A stretch of DNA of 64,000 bases from Anaerococcus tetradius ATCC 35098. Its GTDB lineage: Bacteria; Bacillota; Clostridia; Tissierellales; Peptoniphilaceae. The stretch spans positions 227,022 through 291,021 of the forward strand of contig NZ_GG666295.1 in the NCBI RefSeq assembly GCF_000159095.1, read 5' to 3'. A model generated the notes under the pieces. It had not been told where the DNA came from. It searched no databases and saw nothing but the letters and a program-made list of their open reading frames with translations. Positions 16,911 to 25,069 of this stretch are shown here, one piece after another (position 1 is the first letter of the stretch; each line of letters opens with the position of its first letter). The position numbers and the translations under genes were made by a program.

Positions 16911-17349
16911 TTGATTTTTCTCCATGAAGCATAATATAAATGATCATAAGTCCACATCCGACAGTTACAAATATATCTGCTACATTAAAAACTGGGAAAT
17001 TCACAAAAGAAAATTCTATAAAATCAACAACGTAAGCTTGGAAAAGTCTATCATAAAAATTCCCAATTGCTCCAGAAATAATCATAGCCATGGCTATATT
17101 TAAGATAGGTGGATTTTTTTTAATATTCTTTACGAAATAATAAATCAAATAAAGAACAATGCTTATGGTTAAGATTACAAACAAGATTCTTTTATCTTGT
17201 AATATACCAAAAGCTGCTCCCCTATTTTCTAAGTATGTGAGATTAATCAATTTACTTTCTATTGGATTAACCATTAAATTCTTGACTGCATAAATTTTCG
17301 TGAGTCGGTCAAGCACTATACCCACAACAATAATTAAAAAATATATCAT
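16891..17349 (-). CDS. lspA: Signal peptidase II (lipoprotein)
   Basis: 152 residues with four membrane segments. The catalytic aspartates are in [15 protein letters not shown] and [23 protein letters not shown] is also conserved. It cleaves prolipoproteins after diacylglyceryl transfer; the window encodes one clear lipoprotein substrate (near 38.2 kb). It overlaps ylmH by 4 nt and ung by 20 nt. Confidence 0.95.
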   Translation of the reverse strand: MIYFLIIVVGIVLDRLTKIYAVKNLMVNPIESKLINLTYLENRGAAFGILQDKRILFVILTISIVLYLIYYFVKNIKKNPPILNIAMAMIISGAIGNFYDRLFQAYVVDFIEFSFVNFPVFNVADIFVTVGCGLMIIYIMLHGEKSNDRKDR

Positions 17350-18113
17350 AATAATTTCCTATACACTATGTGATAGTTACCCTTCTTACTTAGGCCAGTA
17401 ACCTCATCAAATATAAAACGACCTTCTTTTCTTACAGATATAAGACTAGCTTCACTAACCTGATAAGAAGGGTCAACAATAATTTGATGGTCGACTTTAA
17501 CCATCCTACCAGTTATTAAGACTTTAGCCCTAGATCTTGAGCAATTAAGAATTTGCGAAATAATATTATCCAACCTTAATGAAGATACGAATCCACTTGA
17601 AGATGAGAATTCGGATTCTTTTAGGAGCAATCGTCCATCTTCCTTAATATGTATATCAATACTTTCATTTTTGATTTTCGATAGATTATATTTAACAAAA
17701 TTCGCTTCGCTAGCAAGGAGGGCGAACTCTACTTTTCCATCTAAAACGGAAATATCTCCAATACTTTCTCTATCCAGACCCAGACTAATAAGAGCTCCTA
17801 ACACATCTGGATGCTTTATATCTTTGCAATTAAAGCTTAAAATTTCTATATAATCATGAAGATTTAGTGGCAGATAGTAATAATTCGCCACAAATATCTT
17901 TCGCTCTGCTTCTGAGTGTCCCCCAATAAAAGTAAGGTCGATATTGTTTTTTTTAGCAATACTTTCAATCACTTCCCTTTCGTAAGGATCTAAGAAAAAG
18001 CTTGAAAGCTCGTTTCTACTATAAAAAGCTCTTTCTAGTATAGAGATAGCTTTTTTAATTGTAGATTTTTTTGACTTATCTTTAATAAAATTTAAGTTAT
18101 ATTCTAAACTCAT
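17346..18113 (-). CDS. ylmH: YlmH-type S4-domain RNA-binding protein
   Basis: 255 residues. The N-terminal two thirds match the YlmH/photosystem II S4 protein family (FLDPYEREVIESIAKKNNID, FIGGHSEAERKIF, HPDVLGALISLGLDRESIGD), and the C-terminal S4 domain has LRLDNIISQILNCSRSRAKV. It acts on ribosomes/translation quality control in Bacillus and is usually downstream of sepF. There is no Shine-Dalgarno before the ATG: the U tract of the sepF terminator runs directly into the start codon. Confidence 0.88.
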   Translation of the reverse strand: MSLEYNLNFIKDKSKKSTIKKAISILERAFYSRNELSSFFLDPYEREVIESIAKKNNIDLTFIGGHSEAERKIFVANYYYLPLNLHDYIEILSFNCKDIKHPDVLGALISLGLDRESIGDISVLDGKVEFALLASEANFVKYNLSKIKNESIDIHIKEDGRLLLKESEFSSSSGFVSSLRLDNIISQILNCSRSRAKVLITGRMVKVDHQIIVDPSYQVSEASLISVRKEGRFIFDEVTGLSKKGNYHIVYRKLL

Positions 18114-18122
18114 AAAAAAGAA

Positions 18123-18145
18123 AGATCGATTTTTTAGATCGATCT
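18123..18145 (-). terminator. Intrinsic terminator between sepF and ylmH
   Basis: Minus strand AGATCGAT-CTAAAAA-ATCGATCT followed by TTCTTTTTT. The 5' side of the stem overlaps the sepF stop codon and the U tract abuts the ylmH ATG at 18113. It should limit co-transcription of sepF with ylmH. Confidence 0.82.
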
Positions 18146-18743
18146 ATAGTTGATTATAGTTTCCTTCAGATATTTGATCAGTCACAGCTGGATCTATTTC
18201 TACACCATTAGGACTGATAACAAATATTCCTTTTGTAACTTTTTCAACAGTTCCATTTAATGCATAAATAGCACCGCTAACAAAATCAAATATTTGTCTT
18301 CTCATGTCTGCTTCAACCATCTCTAGGTTTAAAACCACAACTTTTTTGTTTAAGATATCATCAATAACTTTTGGGGCATCTGTTTCATAATCTAGTGGTT
18401 CTTGAATTGAAATCCTAACAGAGCCTGTTGCTTGAAAATTCTTATCTGTCATATTAACTATATTATCTCCTCTTCTTGATGATCTTGTATTTCTAAATGA
18501 TGATGTAGTACTCTTAAAACTATCTGTAAATGATGGCTTGTAGGTACTTATATTATCATCAGCTTTGTAATCACTGTCTGAGAAGAATGAACCATAAGTT
18601 TCTTTCTTTTCGGATTTTTCTTCCTTCTCAGATTTTCCGCTATCTTGCTTAGATTCCTCTAAATCATCGTAGTATAATTGATCTTCATCATAATCATCAT
18701 ACTTATCATCAATACCTATAAATTCCTTAAACCTTTCTAGCAT
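18144..18743 (-). CDS. sepF: Cell division protein SepF
   Basis: 199 residues. The N-terminal amphipathic MLERFKEFIGI is the membrane anchor, followed by a long acidic/serine-rich linker (residues 12-100) and the globular domain (NKKVVVLNLEMVEADMRRQI, DFVSGAIYALNGTVEKV, FVISPNGVEI). SepF bundles FtsZ filaments and tethers them to the membrane. It stands alone with ylmH, without the pyridoxal-protein and YggT genes often found between them. Confidence 0.93.
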   Translation of the reverse strand: MLERFKEFIGIDDKYDDYDEDQLYYDDLEESKQDSGKSEKEEKSEKKETYGSFFSDSDYKADDNISTYKPSFTDSFKSTTSSFRNTRSSRRGDNIVNMTDKNFQATGSVRISIQEPLDYETDAPKVIDDILNKKVVVLNLEMVEADMRRQIFDFVSGAIYALNGTVEKVTKGIFVISPNGVEIDPAVTDQISEGNYNQL

Positions 18744-18811
18744 AATTACTTCCTTTGCATTTTTTCATATTTCTACTTATATTATAACTTATATTAGAAA
18801 ATTTTTCGAAT

Positions 18812-19795
18812 TTAATATTCATTTTTTAAATCTCTACCCATTAAATCTTTGACTGATTCATTAGGAGATTTTCCATTAAATAGAACTTCATAGATTTCTT
18901 TGGTTATTGGCATATCAATATTATGTTTTTTAGAAATTTCATATACCACTTTAGTAGTAGGAATTCCTTCCACAACCATTTTTATCTTACAAGCTACATC
19001 CTCTAGGCTATATCCCTCACCGATTAGCCTTCCAGCCCTATTATTTCTAGAATGCTTGCTTGTAGCTGTAACAATAAGATCTCCTATTCCAGAAAGGCCA
19101 TTAACAGTTTTATCTTTAGCTCCAAAATACTTAGCAAATCTTTCCATCTCGTGGATACCCCTTGTTATTAAAGCAGCCTTTGCATTATCCCCATAGGACA
19201 AGCCATCAGCCATTCCTATACCAAAAGCTAATATGTTTTTGATACTAGAAGCAATCTCAACACCGATAAGGTCTGTTGAAGTATAAACCCTGAAGTAATC
19301 CCTATTAAATATTTCTTGTATATCTTTAGCTAAATTAATATCATCAGATGCACAAACCACTGTAGTAGGCATCTTCTTAATCACTTCTTCTGCATGAGAT
19401 GGCCCACTAACAATCGCATAAGCAAGGTTTCCAAAAATTTCTTTAAATATTTCTGAAATCCTCAAATGACTATCCATCTCTAGCCCTTTTGAAAGATTAA
19501 TGATAACTTTCTCATCAGTTATAAAATCACTTAAACTTTCATATACTGATCTAATGTTTTGAGTTGGTATAGCATTGATTATATACTTATTCCTAAATAC
19601 ATCTTTAATATTATTGCTTGCTTTTACATTTTTATTTAATTGTACCTCTGGAAAATACTTCAAGTTACAATGATTATGATTAATAGATTCGACTACATCT
19701 CTATCCCTTGCAAAAATTAAGACATCTTCTTTATCGCTTAATAAGTTTGCAATAGCTGTTGCCCAAGATCCTCCACCTACTATAGAAATTTCCAT
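18812..19795 (-). CDS. gpsA: Glycerol-3-phosphate dehydrogenase [NAD(P)+]
   Basis: 327 residues from the ATG at 19795, which follows TTAGGAGTGAT; the longer open frame upstream overlaps plsY and lacks a ribosome site. The N-terminal Rossmann motif is ISIVGGGSWATAIANLL; NLSKGLEMD, SGPSHAEEV, SIKNILAFGIGMADGL and GLSGIGDLIVTATS carry substrate and catalytic residues. It makes sn-glycerol 3-phosphate, the substrate of PlsY encoded just upstream. Confidence 0.96.
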   Translation of the reverse strand: MEISIVGGGSWATAIANLLSDKEDVLIFARDRDVVESINHNHCNLKYFPEVQLNKNVKASNNIKDVFRNKYIINAIPTQNIRSVYESLSDFITDEKVIINLSKGLEMDSHLRISEIFKEIFGNLAYAIVSGPSHAEEVIKKMPTTVVCASDDINLAKDIQEIFNRDYFRVYTSTDLIGVEIASSIKNILAFGIGMADGLSYGDNAKAALITRGIHEMERFAKYFGAKDKTVNGLSGIGDLIVTATSKHSRNNRAGRLIGEGYSLEDVACKIKMVVEGIPTTKVVYEISKKHNIDMPITKEIYEVLFNGKSPNESVKDLMGRDLKNEY

Positions 19796-19802
19796 ATCAC
19801 TC

Positions 19803-20378
19803 CTAAAATATCTTTTTCTCTTCACCAAGTTTAAGTCTTTTAATATTATCTTTGTGTTTGTAAACAACCAACATTGCAATCAGTGATACAGCAAGAGATA
19901 AATAAGCATACCTATAATTAAACAATACAAGGATCGCTGCAATTATAGCTGTAATTATAGATGCTAAAGAAACTATCCTAAATACCAAAACTATGGCTAT
20001 GAAAATGACCAATAGCATTAAGGCTAGTTTAAAATCTATAGCAAGTATGGCACCGAAGGATGTTGCAACACCCTTACCAGATTTAAAATGAAGGAATATG
20101 CTATACATATGACCTATAACAACAAAAAATAAGCTAACTGCTTGACCTAAGTCAGCACCTAATTTTTTTCCTATTATACAGGCTATGGTTCCCTTCAAGA
20201 AATCAAACAAAAATGTTAGAAATCCTGCTCTTCTACCAAAATTCCTCAAGGCATTTGTTGCTCCTACATTACCTGATCCAAGTTTTCTAATATCAGTCTT
20301 AAAGAATATTTTCCCTACAATATAACCAAATGGCAAGGAGCCTAGCAAGTACGAAATTATAGCTATTATAATAATCAT
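19803..20378 (-). CDS. plsY: Glycerol-3-phosphate acyltransferase PlsY
   Basis: About 191 residues, integral membrane enzyme that uses acyl-phosphate to acylate glycerol 3-phosphate. Conserved loops are GSLPFGYIVGK, KLGSGNVGATNALRNFG, FLFDFLKGT, HMYSIFLHFKSGKGVATS. The ATG at 20378 comes 2 nt after the der stop and follows AGGTGAG; the upstream in-frame methionine lies inside der. Order der-plsY-gpsA is typical of Firmicutes. Confidence 0.95.
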   Translation of the reverse strand: MIIIIAIISYLLGSLPFGYIVGKIFFKTDIRKLGSGNVGATNALRNFGRRAGFLTFLFDFLKGTIACIIGKKLGADLGQAVSLFFVVIGHMYSIFLHFKSGKGVATSFGAILAIDFKLALMLLVIFIAIVLVFRIVSLASIITAIIAAILVLFNYRYAYLSLAVSLIAMLVVYKHKDNIKRLKLGEEKKIF

Positions 20379-20379
20379 A

Positions 20380-21693
20380 TCACTCACCTTTTTGTTTAAA
20401 TACAAAACTAAATGGAACACCTACAAGGCTGTAGTTTTGTCTGATTTGATTCTCCAAATATCTATTGTATGAAAAATGAACTAGTTCTCTATCGTTAATT
20501 GAAAGCATAAACTTTGGTGGAGCTGTTGATACTTGTGATATATAGTAAATTTTAAGTCTCTTGCCCTTATCTTGTGGTGGTGGATTTAGTAAAATTGCAT
20601 CTTGAAGAATGTTATTTAAAACTCCTGTTTTTATTCTAGTATGGTAATTATTTGAAACAATCTCAAACAATTCTAGAAGCCTATCAATCCTGTTATTTTC
20701 TAAAACTGATATAAAGACAATCGGTGCATATGGAGCAAAAGATAGTTTTTCTCTTATATCTTTTTCCATGTTTTTCATCGTATTAGTGTCTTTGTCAACC
20801 AAATCCCACTTATTTACTGCTATAATTATCGCCTTTTTGTTGTTGTGAGCATAACCGGCAATCTTTGCGTCTTGTTCAGTTACTCCGACATTTGCATCAA
20901 TTAAGAACAAACAAATTTCTGCACTATCAACTGCATCGAAGGTCCTCTGGTTGGCATAATACTCTACGCTTTCTTTAACCTTGGACTTTCTTCTTAGGCC
21001 TGCAGTATCTATAAGTACATAATTATTTCCATTATAGGTCCAGTAGCTATCAACAGCATCCCTGGTCGTCCCAGCAATATCAGTAACTATCATTCTTTCT
21101 TCATTCAAAAGCAAATTCACCAAAGATGATTTTCCTGCATTTGGTTTCCCAATTATTGCAATTCTTGTTTCATCTTCGATTTTTTCATAGGCTTCAAAAT
21201 CTATATATGAAACTATTTTATCAAGCAAATCTCCCAAGCCCTTACTTTGTTCAGCTGAAATCATAAGCAAATCATCAAAACCAAATTGATAAAAATCATA
21301 TATCTCATCTGGCATTTTGAAAGAATCTATTTTGTTTGCAACTATAATTACAGGCTTGTTGTACTTTCTAACTTCATTTGCTATATCAACATCATGAGGG
21401 TTTGGACCTTCTCTTCCGTCAACTACAAATAAAACTAAATCAGTTTCTAGCAAGGCTTTTTCAACTTGTGACTTGACTTCAGCATTCATTATTTCCTTAT
21501 TAGAAATATCAAGGCCACCAGTATCTACTAAAAGAAACTCCTTGTTTTGCCATTCAACTTTATCTACTATTCTATCTCTAGTCACTCCTGAAATGTCTTC
21601 AGTGATGGACTTTCTCTTTCCAACTAATCTGTTGAAGAGAGTACTTTTCCCTACGTTAGTCCTACCAACCAGGGTTACAATCGGCATAGCCAT
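20380..21693 (-). CDS. der: Ribosome biogenesis GTPase Der/EngA
   Basis: 437 residues with two G domains in tandem: GRTNVGKST (G1), DTGGLD and NKID; then GKPNAGKSS, DTAGLRRKSKV and NKWD; a C-terminal KH-like domain follows (residues about 350-437). It acts in 50S assembly. GGAGG precedes the ATG. The 145-nt gap upstream contains a small hairpin (ATCTAC/GTAGAT near 21790-21808) and no gene I can support; a der promoter must lie there, but no convincing -35/-10 pair stands out. Confidence 0.96.
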   Translation of the reverse strand: MAMPIVTLVGRTNVGKSTLFNRLVGKRKSITEDISGVTRDRIVDKVEWQNKEFLLVDTGGLDISNKEIMNAEVKSQVEKALLETDLVLFVVDGREGPNPHDVDIANEVRKYNKPVIIVANKIDSFKMPDEIYDFYQFGFDDLLMISAEQSKGLGDLLDKIVSYIDFEAYEKIEDETRIAIIGKPNAGKSSLVNLLLNEERMIVTDIAGTTRDAVDSYWTYNGNNYVLIDTAGLRRKSKVKESVEYYANQRTFDAVDSAEICLFLIDANVGVTEQDAKIAGYAHNNKKAIIIAVNKWDLVDKDTNTMKNMEKDIREKLSFAPYAPIVFISVLENNRIDRLLELFEIVSNNYHTRIKTGVLNNILQDAILLNPPPQDKGKRLKIYYISQVSTAPPKFMLSINDRELVHFSYNRYLENQIRQNYSLVGVPFSFVFKQKGE

Positions 21694-21838
21694 AATTAAC
21701 CTCCATAAACTGGAAACTACTAGTTAAATTAAAGTTTTTTCCTAGTAAAAACAAAATCCCAGTAAATTTAATTTTAGCTTGTATCTACATATTAATAGTA
21801 GATGTGTCTTAGCTTTTTAAATCCTTTAGAATTAAGAA

Positions 21839-22255
21839 TTAGATTTTTCTAACTCTCATTAGCTTTTTATCTTTAACTTTTTTGTCTAATTTCTTTATGA
21901 AGAACACAGATATTGTTAAAAATATCAATACAAATATTAAAGTCAACAAGTTAGAATCCATTCCTGTATTTTTAAGAAAAACATTTGGAATAATAGCTCC
22001 TACTAACATCATGACAACAGGAAATATATAAACAAAGGCTGTTAATTTTGTAACCTCGCTTGAGGAACCTTCGATTATAACTTTATCCCCTTTTTTGATA
22101 TCTTCATAAGAAAATACTTGTATCTCCGTAGTTTTCTTCTCGGCACATGTCCCTCTCGCAGCACATGCACCGCAGGCACCATTCCTAAATATTTGTACAG
22201 TCAAATTTCCATTATCATTTTCTAGAACGATTCCTTCTTTTCGAACTGTATCCAT
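21839..22255 (-). CDS. RseC/SoxR-reducing-system family membrane protein
   Basis: 138 residues, RseC/MucC family. The N-terminal cytoplasmic part has four-cysteine pattern ACGACAARGTCAEKK (C-x2-C-x5-C), followed by an acidic beta region (KGDKVIIEGSS) and two membrane helices (about 70-92 and 100-118). Members accompany Rnf-type complexes and reduce SoxR or modulate sigma-E in Proteobacteria; in Firmicutes the role is unknown. It is last in the aspS run, 5 nt after aspS. Confidence 0.85.
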   Translation of the reverse strand: MDTVRKEGIVLENDNGNLTVQIFRNGACGACAARGTCAEKKTTEIQVFSYEDIKKGDKVIIEGSSSEVTKLTAFVYIFPVVMMLVGAIIPNVFLKNTGMDSNLLTLIFVLIFLTISVFFIKKLDKKVKDKKLMRVRKI

Positions 22256-22260
22256 ATGAA

Positions 22261-24009
22261 TTACCTTAATTTTATATTAAGTTCTTTTAGGGCTTTCTCG
22301 TCAACAATACTTGGTGCTTCTGTTAAAGGACAAGTAGCAGATTGTGTCTTTGGGAAAGCTATTATATCTTTAATATTTTCTGTCTTAGCAAAAAGCATTA
22401 CAAGTCTATCTAGTCCATAAGCTAGTCCAGCATGTGGTGGTGTTCCATATTGAAGGGCTTCAATAAAGAATCCAAATTTATTCTTTATATCTTCTTCAGA
22501 TAGCTTTAAAGCTTCAAAAACTTTTTCCTGGAGATCTGAGTTGTTGATTCTTACAGAACCGCCACCCATTTCATCACCATTTATTACTATATCGTAGGCT
22601 TGAGTTCTAACCTTTTCAGGCTCTGTCAACAATAGATCTATATCTTCTTCGTTAGGCATAGTGAATGGATGGTGTTGAGCAACATACCTGTCTTCCTCTT
22701 CGCTATATTCAAACATTGGGAAATTTACTACCCAACAAAGGGCAAATTCTTTTTCTATTAAGTTATTGTCTTTTGCAACTTTACGTCTTAGTGCTCCCAT
22801 GGCATCTAATACTACTTTGTTTTTATCTGCTGCCAAAAGAATTAAATCTCCATCTTCGATAGCAAGTTTTTCTTTAAGATTTGCTAACACTTCATCAGTT
22901 AAGAATTTTTTAATAGATGATTGAACTTCATCTGAATACTTAATATATGATAAACCCTTCAAACCATAATCCTTGACAAAATCTGTTAACTTGTCAAGTT
23001 GTTTTCTTGAATAGTTATCGGCAATAGCCTTAAAATTAATAGCTCTTACAGACTTACCATCGCTTGTATTATCGGCAAAGACCTTAAAATCAGAATCTTT
23101 GAAAATCTCGCTTACATCTTGGATTTTATATCCATATCTTAAATCAGGTTTATCTGATCCATATGAATTAATAGCTTCTGAGTAATCCATCCTATCAATA
23201 GGTAATTTTAGGTCATAATCAGTGTACTTATCGAATAATTCTTTTAGTAAACCTTCATTCATAGCTATAACATCATCTTGGTCTGAAAAGCTCATTTCCA
23301 TATCTAGTTGGGTAAATTCTGGTTGTCTATTTGCTCTCAAGTCTTCATCCCTAAAACATTTAACAACTTGGAAATATCTATCTAAAGATCCTATCATTAG
23401 TATTTGTTTTAGTAATTGAGGAGATTGAGGAAGGGCATAGAACTTTCCTTCGTTAATTCTTGAAGGTACAAGATAATCTCTAGCTCCCTCAGGAGTTGGC
23501 TTTGTCAAAAATGGAGTCTCAACCTCTGTAAACTCATTATTGTACATATACTCTCTTATAGTTCTTACTATATCACTTCTTAACTTTAAGTTTCTTTGTA
23601 CTGAAGCTTTTCTAAGATCAAGATATCTATACTTTAATCTTAAATTCTCGCTAACATCATCATCGTCTTTGATATAGATTGGTGGTGTTTTAGCCCTATC
23701 TAAGATATTAATCTTATCAGCTATTATTTCTATTTCTCCAGTTGCTATATCTGGATTCTTAGACTCCCTTTCATGTACTGTTCCCTTTACTTCAAGTACA
23801 TATTCTTGTGCTAGGGAACGTGCCTTTTCGTAATTGTCCTTATCTTCATCTCTTACTACAATTTGAGTAATACCTGTCTTATCCCTTAAATCTATAAATA
23901 CAAGAGATCCTAGATTCCTTTTTTTGGCAACCCAACCCATTAATACAACAGAATCACCAACATTTTCTACTCTAAGATCTCCACACATATTTGTTCTTTT
24001 AAATTCCAT
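22261..24009 (-). CDS. aspS: Aspartate-tRNA ligase
   Basis: 582 residues, bacterial-type AspRS. Order: OB-fold anticodon domain (residues 1-110, FIDLRDKTGITQIVVRDED), class II catalytic core (YRYLDLRKASVQRNLKLRSD, TPEGARDYLVPSR, CFRDEDLRANRQPEFTQLD), the GAD insertion (about 300-410) and motif 3 (GLAYGLDRLVMLF). No upstream T-box: the MBL gene stops 8 nt before. A frame ending in LNIKLR closes it normally. Confidence 0.96.
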   Translation of the reverse strand: MEFKRTNMCGDLRVENVGDSVVLMGWVAKKRNLGSLVFIDLRDKTGITQIVVRDEDKDNYEKARSLAQEYVLEVKGTVHERESKNPDIATGEIEIIADKINILDRAKTPPIYIKDDDDVSENLRLKYRYLDLRKASVQRNLKLRSDIVRTIREYMYNNEFTEVETPFLTKPTPEGARDYLVPSRINEGKFYALPQSPQLLKQILMIGSLDRYFQVVKCFRDEDLRANRQPEFTQLDMEMSFSDQDDVIAMNEGLLKELFDKYTDYDLKLPIDRMDYSEAINSYGSDKPDLRYGYKIQDVSEIFKDSDFKVFADNTSDGKSVRAINFKAIADNYSRKQLDKLTDFVKDYGLKGLSYIKYSDEVQSSIKKFLTDEVLANLKEKLAIEDGDLILLAADKNKVVLDAMGALRRKVAKDNNLIEKEFALCWVVNFPMFEYSEEEDRYVAQHHPFTMPNEEDIDLLLTEPEKVRTQAYDIVINGDEMGGGSVRINNSDLQEKVFEALKLSEEDIKNKFGFFIEALQYGTPPHAGLAYGLDRLVMLFAKTENIKDIIAFPKTQSATCPLTEAPSIVDEKALKELNIKLR

Positions 24010-24017
24010 ACTACCTC

Positions 24018-24620
24018 CTATACTAAAAACGGATTATTATCTAGTTCAAAAGCTAGACTTGTTTCTTCACCATGGCCAGGATAAATTTTTGTATCCGGTT
24101 TAAAGCCAGCTAACTTGTTTTTTATCGAATCAATTATTTGAGGATAACTTCCTCCTGGAAAGTCAGTCCTTCCAATTGAAAGCCTAAATAGGGTATCCCC
24201 GGAAAATATTATATCACCAATTTTATAAGACATCGAGTCAAGGGTATGGCCCGGAGTTTTTATTGCCATTATATTATACTCACTAAATATTTCTCCATCT
24301 TTTAAATATTTATCAATCGGAACATGCAAGTCAAAAGAATATGCCAAATTATAGTCTTTATCATTCGCTATTTCCTTAGCATCTTCTGATGCATAGACAT
24401 CCACCTTATAAAGATTTTTAAAATATTCAAGACCTAATACGTGATCAAAATGAGTATGGGTTTGAATTATAAATTTGATATTAATCTTATTTTCCTTAAT
24501 ATACTCTTCTACCCTCTTACTTGGATATGCACAATCGACAAGAAATCCATCATTATCATCATCGCTTACAACATACATATTAGTCATAACAGGACCTTCT
24601 ACAAATTTTCTAATTTTCAT
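24018..24620 (-). CDS. Glyoxalase II-like metallo-beta-lactamase hydrolase
   Basis: About 200 residues. The metal motif THTHFDHVLG is near residue 55, with KTPGHTLDSMSYKIGD, FSGDTLFRLSIGRTDFPGG and KIYPGHGEETSLAFELDNNPF as further metal-binding and substrate motifs. These are the marks of the small YqgX/YcbL glyoxalase II-like group (hydroxyacylglutathione hydrolase-like); the thiol substrate in this organism is unknown. I use the ATG at 24620, which overlaps the dtd stop (TGATG) and follows AAAGGA. Confidence 0.87.
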   Translation of the reverse strand: MKIRKFVEGPVMTNMYVVSDDDNDGFLVDCAYPSKRVEEYIKENKINIKFIIQTHTHFDHVLGLEYFKNLYKVDVYASEDAKEIANDKDYNLAYSFDLHVPIDKYLKDGEIFSEYNIMAIKTPGHTLDSMSYKIGDIIFSGDTLFRLSIGRTDFPGGSYPQIIDSIKNKLAGFKPDTKIYPGHGEETSLAFELDNNPFLV

Positions 24621-25069
24621 CAAACAATCCTTTCGCTATCCAAAATAATGGTTACAGGTCCATCATTAACTAGGCTAACTTCCATGTGGGTTTGAAAAAT
24701 TCCAGTCTTTACTTCAAATCCTTCTTCTTTAAGCTGATTTATTAGTATTTCATAATATTTTTCAGCCTTATCTGCCTTGGCAGATTGACTAAATGATGGT
24801 CTGTTACCTTTTCTTGCGTCCCCATAGAGGGTGAATTGAGAAACCATTAGTATTTCTCCACCAACATCTTTCAATGAAAGATTCATTTTCCCTTCATTAT
24901 CTTCAAATATCCTCAACTTAGATATTTTCTTTTTTATATATTCTATATCTTCTTCTTTGTCAGTATCTTTGACTCCTAAAAGTATCATAAAGCCATATCC
25001 TATTTCAGATACAAGCTTATTATCAACACTAACACTCGCTTTTTTTACTTTTTGTATTACTGCTCTCAT
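24620..25069 (-). CDS. dtd: D-aminoacyl-tRNA deacylase
   Basis: 149 residues. It frees tRNA from D-amino acids and from glycine mischarged on tRNA-Ala. The N-terminal MRAVIQKVKKASVSVD, the SQFTLYGD motif and the GPVTIILDS (NxGPVT) motif, which form the cross-subunit active site, are intact. It overlaps the relA stop and the next gene's start, in the relA-dtd order common in Firmicutes. Confidence 0.95.
   Translation of the reverse strand: MRAVIQKVKKASVSVDNKLVSEIGYGFMILLGVKDTDKEEDIEYIKKKISKLRIFEDNEGKMNLSLKDVGGEILMVSQFTLYGDARKGNRPSFSQSAKADKAEKYYEILINQLKEEGFEVKTGIFQTHMEVSLVNDGPVTIILDSERIV

Noticed and set aside
21694-21838. Possible small RNA or riboswitch between the RseC-like gene and der
   Set aside because: Only a 6-bp hairpin (ATCTAC/GTAGAT) is visible and it matches no class I know; too weak to call.
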